The notes beneath the pieces are model-generated. The model saw only the letters and a program-made list of their open reading frames with translations. It did no database searches and was not told the DNA's origin. This document shows positions 5,164-6,729 of a DNA stretch of 6,729 bases, piece after piece (within the stretch, counting starts at the first letter, position 1; every line of letters starts with the position of its first letter). The position numbers were made by a program, and so were the translations under genes. This DNA comes from JBBRSC01 sp038245795 (GTDB taxonomy: Bacteria > Actinomycetota > Acidimicrobiia > Acidimicrobiales > Microtrichaceae): assembly GCA_038245795.1 (NCBI GenBank), contig JBBRSC010000187.1, forward strand, positions 1-6,729, read 5' to 3'.

Positions 5164-5826
5164 GTGAGCAGTCGCTGGAGTGAGAACGATGTGCCGCGGG
5201 GAGCGGACTACGACAGCCGATTCGACCGCTTGGCGGCCTCGGGTGCTGACGTCCATGGTGAGGCTAATTTCGTCATCAGATATCGCCCGGCCACGGTGCT
5301 CGACGCGGGCTGCGGGACGGGCCGTGTCGCCATCGAACTCGCCCGACGAGGGGTCTCGGTCGCAGGGATCGATCTCGACCTTCCGATGTTGTTGGCTGCC
5401 CAGAAGAAGGCACCGAACCTTGAATGGCTCCAGGGCGACCTTGACGGTTTCCGACTCACTGACACCCAGGGAGCACTCCGGAGTTTTGATGTCGTGGTTG
5501 CTGCCGGAAACGTGATGATTTTCGTGGCCGCAGGCACCGAAGGCGAAGTCGTCGAATCGATGGCCCGACACGTTGGACCCGGCGGCCACCTCATCACCGG
5601 GTTCCAATTGCTCCGAGATCGCTACTCGCTCGACGAGTACGAGGAACACTGCGCGCTGGCTGGACTCGGCCGAACGGGTCGCTTCTCCAGCTGGGCGGGT
5701 GATGCCTGGGCACCTGACAGCGGCTATCTCGTGTCGGTTCACCAGGCCCCGGGCGGTATCCCGAATACCGGTGCCGCCGAGCGGCCAGACCAGCTGATCA
5801 GCCCCAGCGATCCCGAAGCCAACTGA
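5164..5826 (+). CDS. Class I SAM-dependent methyltransferase, substrate unknown
   Basis: The 220-residue product has a Rossmann-like methyltransferase fold. Motif I is VLDAGCGTGR (45-54), which holds the SAM methionine part. The acidic residue after strand 2 is Asp70 or Asp72 (GIDLDLPM), for the ribose hydroxyls. Asp92 in QGDL probably contacts the adenine. FDVVVAAGNVMIF (108-120) is strand 4 with motif II, and GPGGHLITGF (138-147) is motif III. The N-terminal segment (YDSRFDRLAASGADVHGEANFV) is what I expect for a group of small actinobacterial methyltransferases, so I accept the GTG start at 5164. However, no ribosome binding site precedes it; the mRNA may be leaderless or the start may differ. 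About 20 residues after VSVHQAPG extend past the fold, and the 3' end overlaps the opposite hydrolase gene by 29 bp. The substrate cannot be told from the sequence. Confidence 0.85.
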   Translation: MSSRWSENDVPRGADYDSRFDRLAASGADVHGEANFVIRYRPATVLDAGCGTGRVAIELARRGVSVAGIDLDLPMLLAAQKKAPNLEWLQGDLDGFRLTDTQGALRSFDVVVAAGNVMIFVAAGTEGEVVESMARHVGPGGHLITGFQLLRDRYSLDEYEEHCALAGLGRTGRFSSWAGDAWAPDSGYLVSVHQAPGGIPNTGAAERPDQLISPSDPEAN

Positions 5827-6729
5827 CCATCACCGCGTTGGCGGACTGACGATGACCCTGGAGATAGTGCGGTGCACCATCGAGCCGGTGGTACGTCAGG
5901 TCTGTGGCGCCCGAATCTGATGCCATCGCATCTGCTTGGCTCAAGCGAATCTCGGTGTCAGCCGTCGGGTGAAGGATCAGCGTCGGGATGCTGATCGCCG
6001 GCAACGTGTCGGCCATCCGGGCACGCGATGACAGTCCCGACCATGTCGACAGCCACGCGCGAGCCGTCGCCGTGCGAGCAAGTCCTCCGTAACCGTAGTT
6101 GCCCGTCAGGGGATCGCCCTGGGTGAGGATTGAACCCAGCGGACGATCATCGGGTTCGATCGATGGGTCGAGATATGCCGGATCGGCGAGCGTTCGCCAG
6201 ACCGTCATGGTCGATCCGAAAACCGCACGCCTTCGGGTGGCGCTCCACTCCGCTGAACCGGAGTTCATCTCGCCGAGTCTCGTTCGAGCGTCGCGGGCCG
6301 CAGCGATTGACGCCCCAGCAGTGGCGTCAATGCGCGCGACTCGGGCTCGTTGCGCAGCACGGTAGCGCTCGAGCCACGACTGGTCGTAGGTCGACGGTTG
6401 TGGCCACGGACGCCACCCGTTGTCGGGGTGGAACATGTCGAGTGAGTCGTCGACAGAGAATGGGTCCATCTCGTCGATGACCGACGGGTCGATCAGGTTC
6501 ATCAGCACCACGCCTTGGCCAGGGTGCGCGGCGGTGATGATGAAGCCGTCTGCCGAGATGGCACCATCGGCGAGCGCCAGAGCCATCAACGACCCACCAC
6601 CGCAGTTGCCCAGGGCAACCAGTGCATCGCAACCTCGCCGCCGCATCTCGTCGACCGCGGTGGCGACGTCGACGACACATGCTTCGTGGACACAATCGGT
6701 GTCGCTGTTGACCGAGCGCGTGGCGATCC
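5798..6729 (-). CDS. Alpha/beta hydrolase-fold protein with cysteine at the nucleophile position, 5' end outside window
   Basis: The frame is open to the right edge, and the sequence before the internal Met at 6646 still reads as protein (CVVDVATAVDEM), so the true start is outside. At least 310 residues are seen. The nucleophile elbow reads ALVALGNCGGGSLM. Where most alpha/beta hydrolases have Ser in GxSxG, this has Cys (TGC at 6602-6604), as in dienelactone hydrolases. The likely acid is the Asp in LILHPTADTEIRLSQAD (residue 230 from the 6646 Met). The likely base is the His in DGAPHYLQGH (residue 260). The middle holds a large lid-like insertion (NGWRPWPQPSTYDQSWLERYRAAQ, PAYLDPSIEPDDRPLGS). 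No membrane segment is visible. The substrate is unknown. The gene is convergent with the methyltransferase and overlaps it by 29 bp. Confidence 0.83.
   Translation of the reverse strand, partial: IATRSVNSDTDCVHEACVVDVATAVDEMRRRGCDALVALGNCGGGSLMALALADGAISADGFIITAAHPGQGVVLMNLIDPSVIDEMDPFSVDDSLDMFHPDNGWRPWPQPSTYDQSWLERYRAAQRARVARIDATAGASIAAARDARTRLGEMNSGSAEWSATRRRAVFGSTMTVWRTLADPAYLDPSIEPDDRPLGSILTQGDPLTGNYGYGGLARTATARAWLSTWSGLSSRARMADTLPAISIPTLILHPTADTEIRLSQADAMASDSGATDLTYHRLDGAPHYLQGHRQSANAVMVSWLRDRWG

Noticed and set aside
4915..5742. Minus-strand open frame of 275 codons
   Set aside because: Most of it is antisense to the well-supported methyltransferase, whose motifs are on the plus strand; long antisense frames are common in high-GC DNA.

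Overview
The window looks like a chromosomal housekeeping segment from a high-GC actinomycete. The gene order rpsF-ssb-rpsR-rplI-dnaB, a zinc-free S18 of actinobacterial type, a TTGTCCACA-type DnaA box, strong AGGAGG ribosome binding sites and the small CxxC...CxxC protein next to panB all fit Actinomycetota. The protein flavour suggests Acidimicrobiia, but that is an impression, not a search result.

Layout from left to right. A 56-residue zinc-ribbon-like protein lies on the minus strand (32-202). It is divergent from panB (407-1270, ketopantoate hydroxymethyltransferase), and the 204-bp gap between them holds a 22-bp tandem repeat. A 182-bp gap carrying a possible promoter and leader hairpins precedes a tight cluster: rpsF (S6), ssb, rpsR (S18) and rplI (L9). 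Within it, ssb/rpsR overlap by 1 nt and rpsR/rplI by 4 nt, so these genes are probably translationally coupled. After a 197-bp gap with DnaA-box-like sites comes dnaB (3372-4730), the replicative helicase. The dnaB stop codon lies inside a 27-bp tandem repeat, followed by a perfect 12-bp hairpin that probably ends the transcript. A 356-bp stretch with no convincing gene follows. The last two genes are a GTG-started SAM-dependent methyltransferase (5164-5826, plus strand) and a convergent alpha/beta hydrolase (minus strand, cut by the right edge), whose 3' ends overlap by 29 bp.

The central cluster links ribosome assembly (S6 and S18 bind 16S rRNA as a pair; L9 is on the large subunit) with replication-fork proteins (SSB, DnaB). 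PanB feeds pantothenate and CoA synthesis and appears to be transcribed separately.

I found no new multi-gene system, mobile element, CRISPR array or RNA gene. The points most worth a second look are the RG-rich then acidic tail on S18, the DnaA-box cluster before dnaB, a cysteine at the expected nucleophile position of the hydrolase, a possible S6:S18 leader RNA, and the two short tandem repeats at gene ends.
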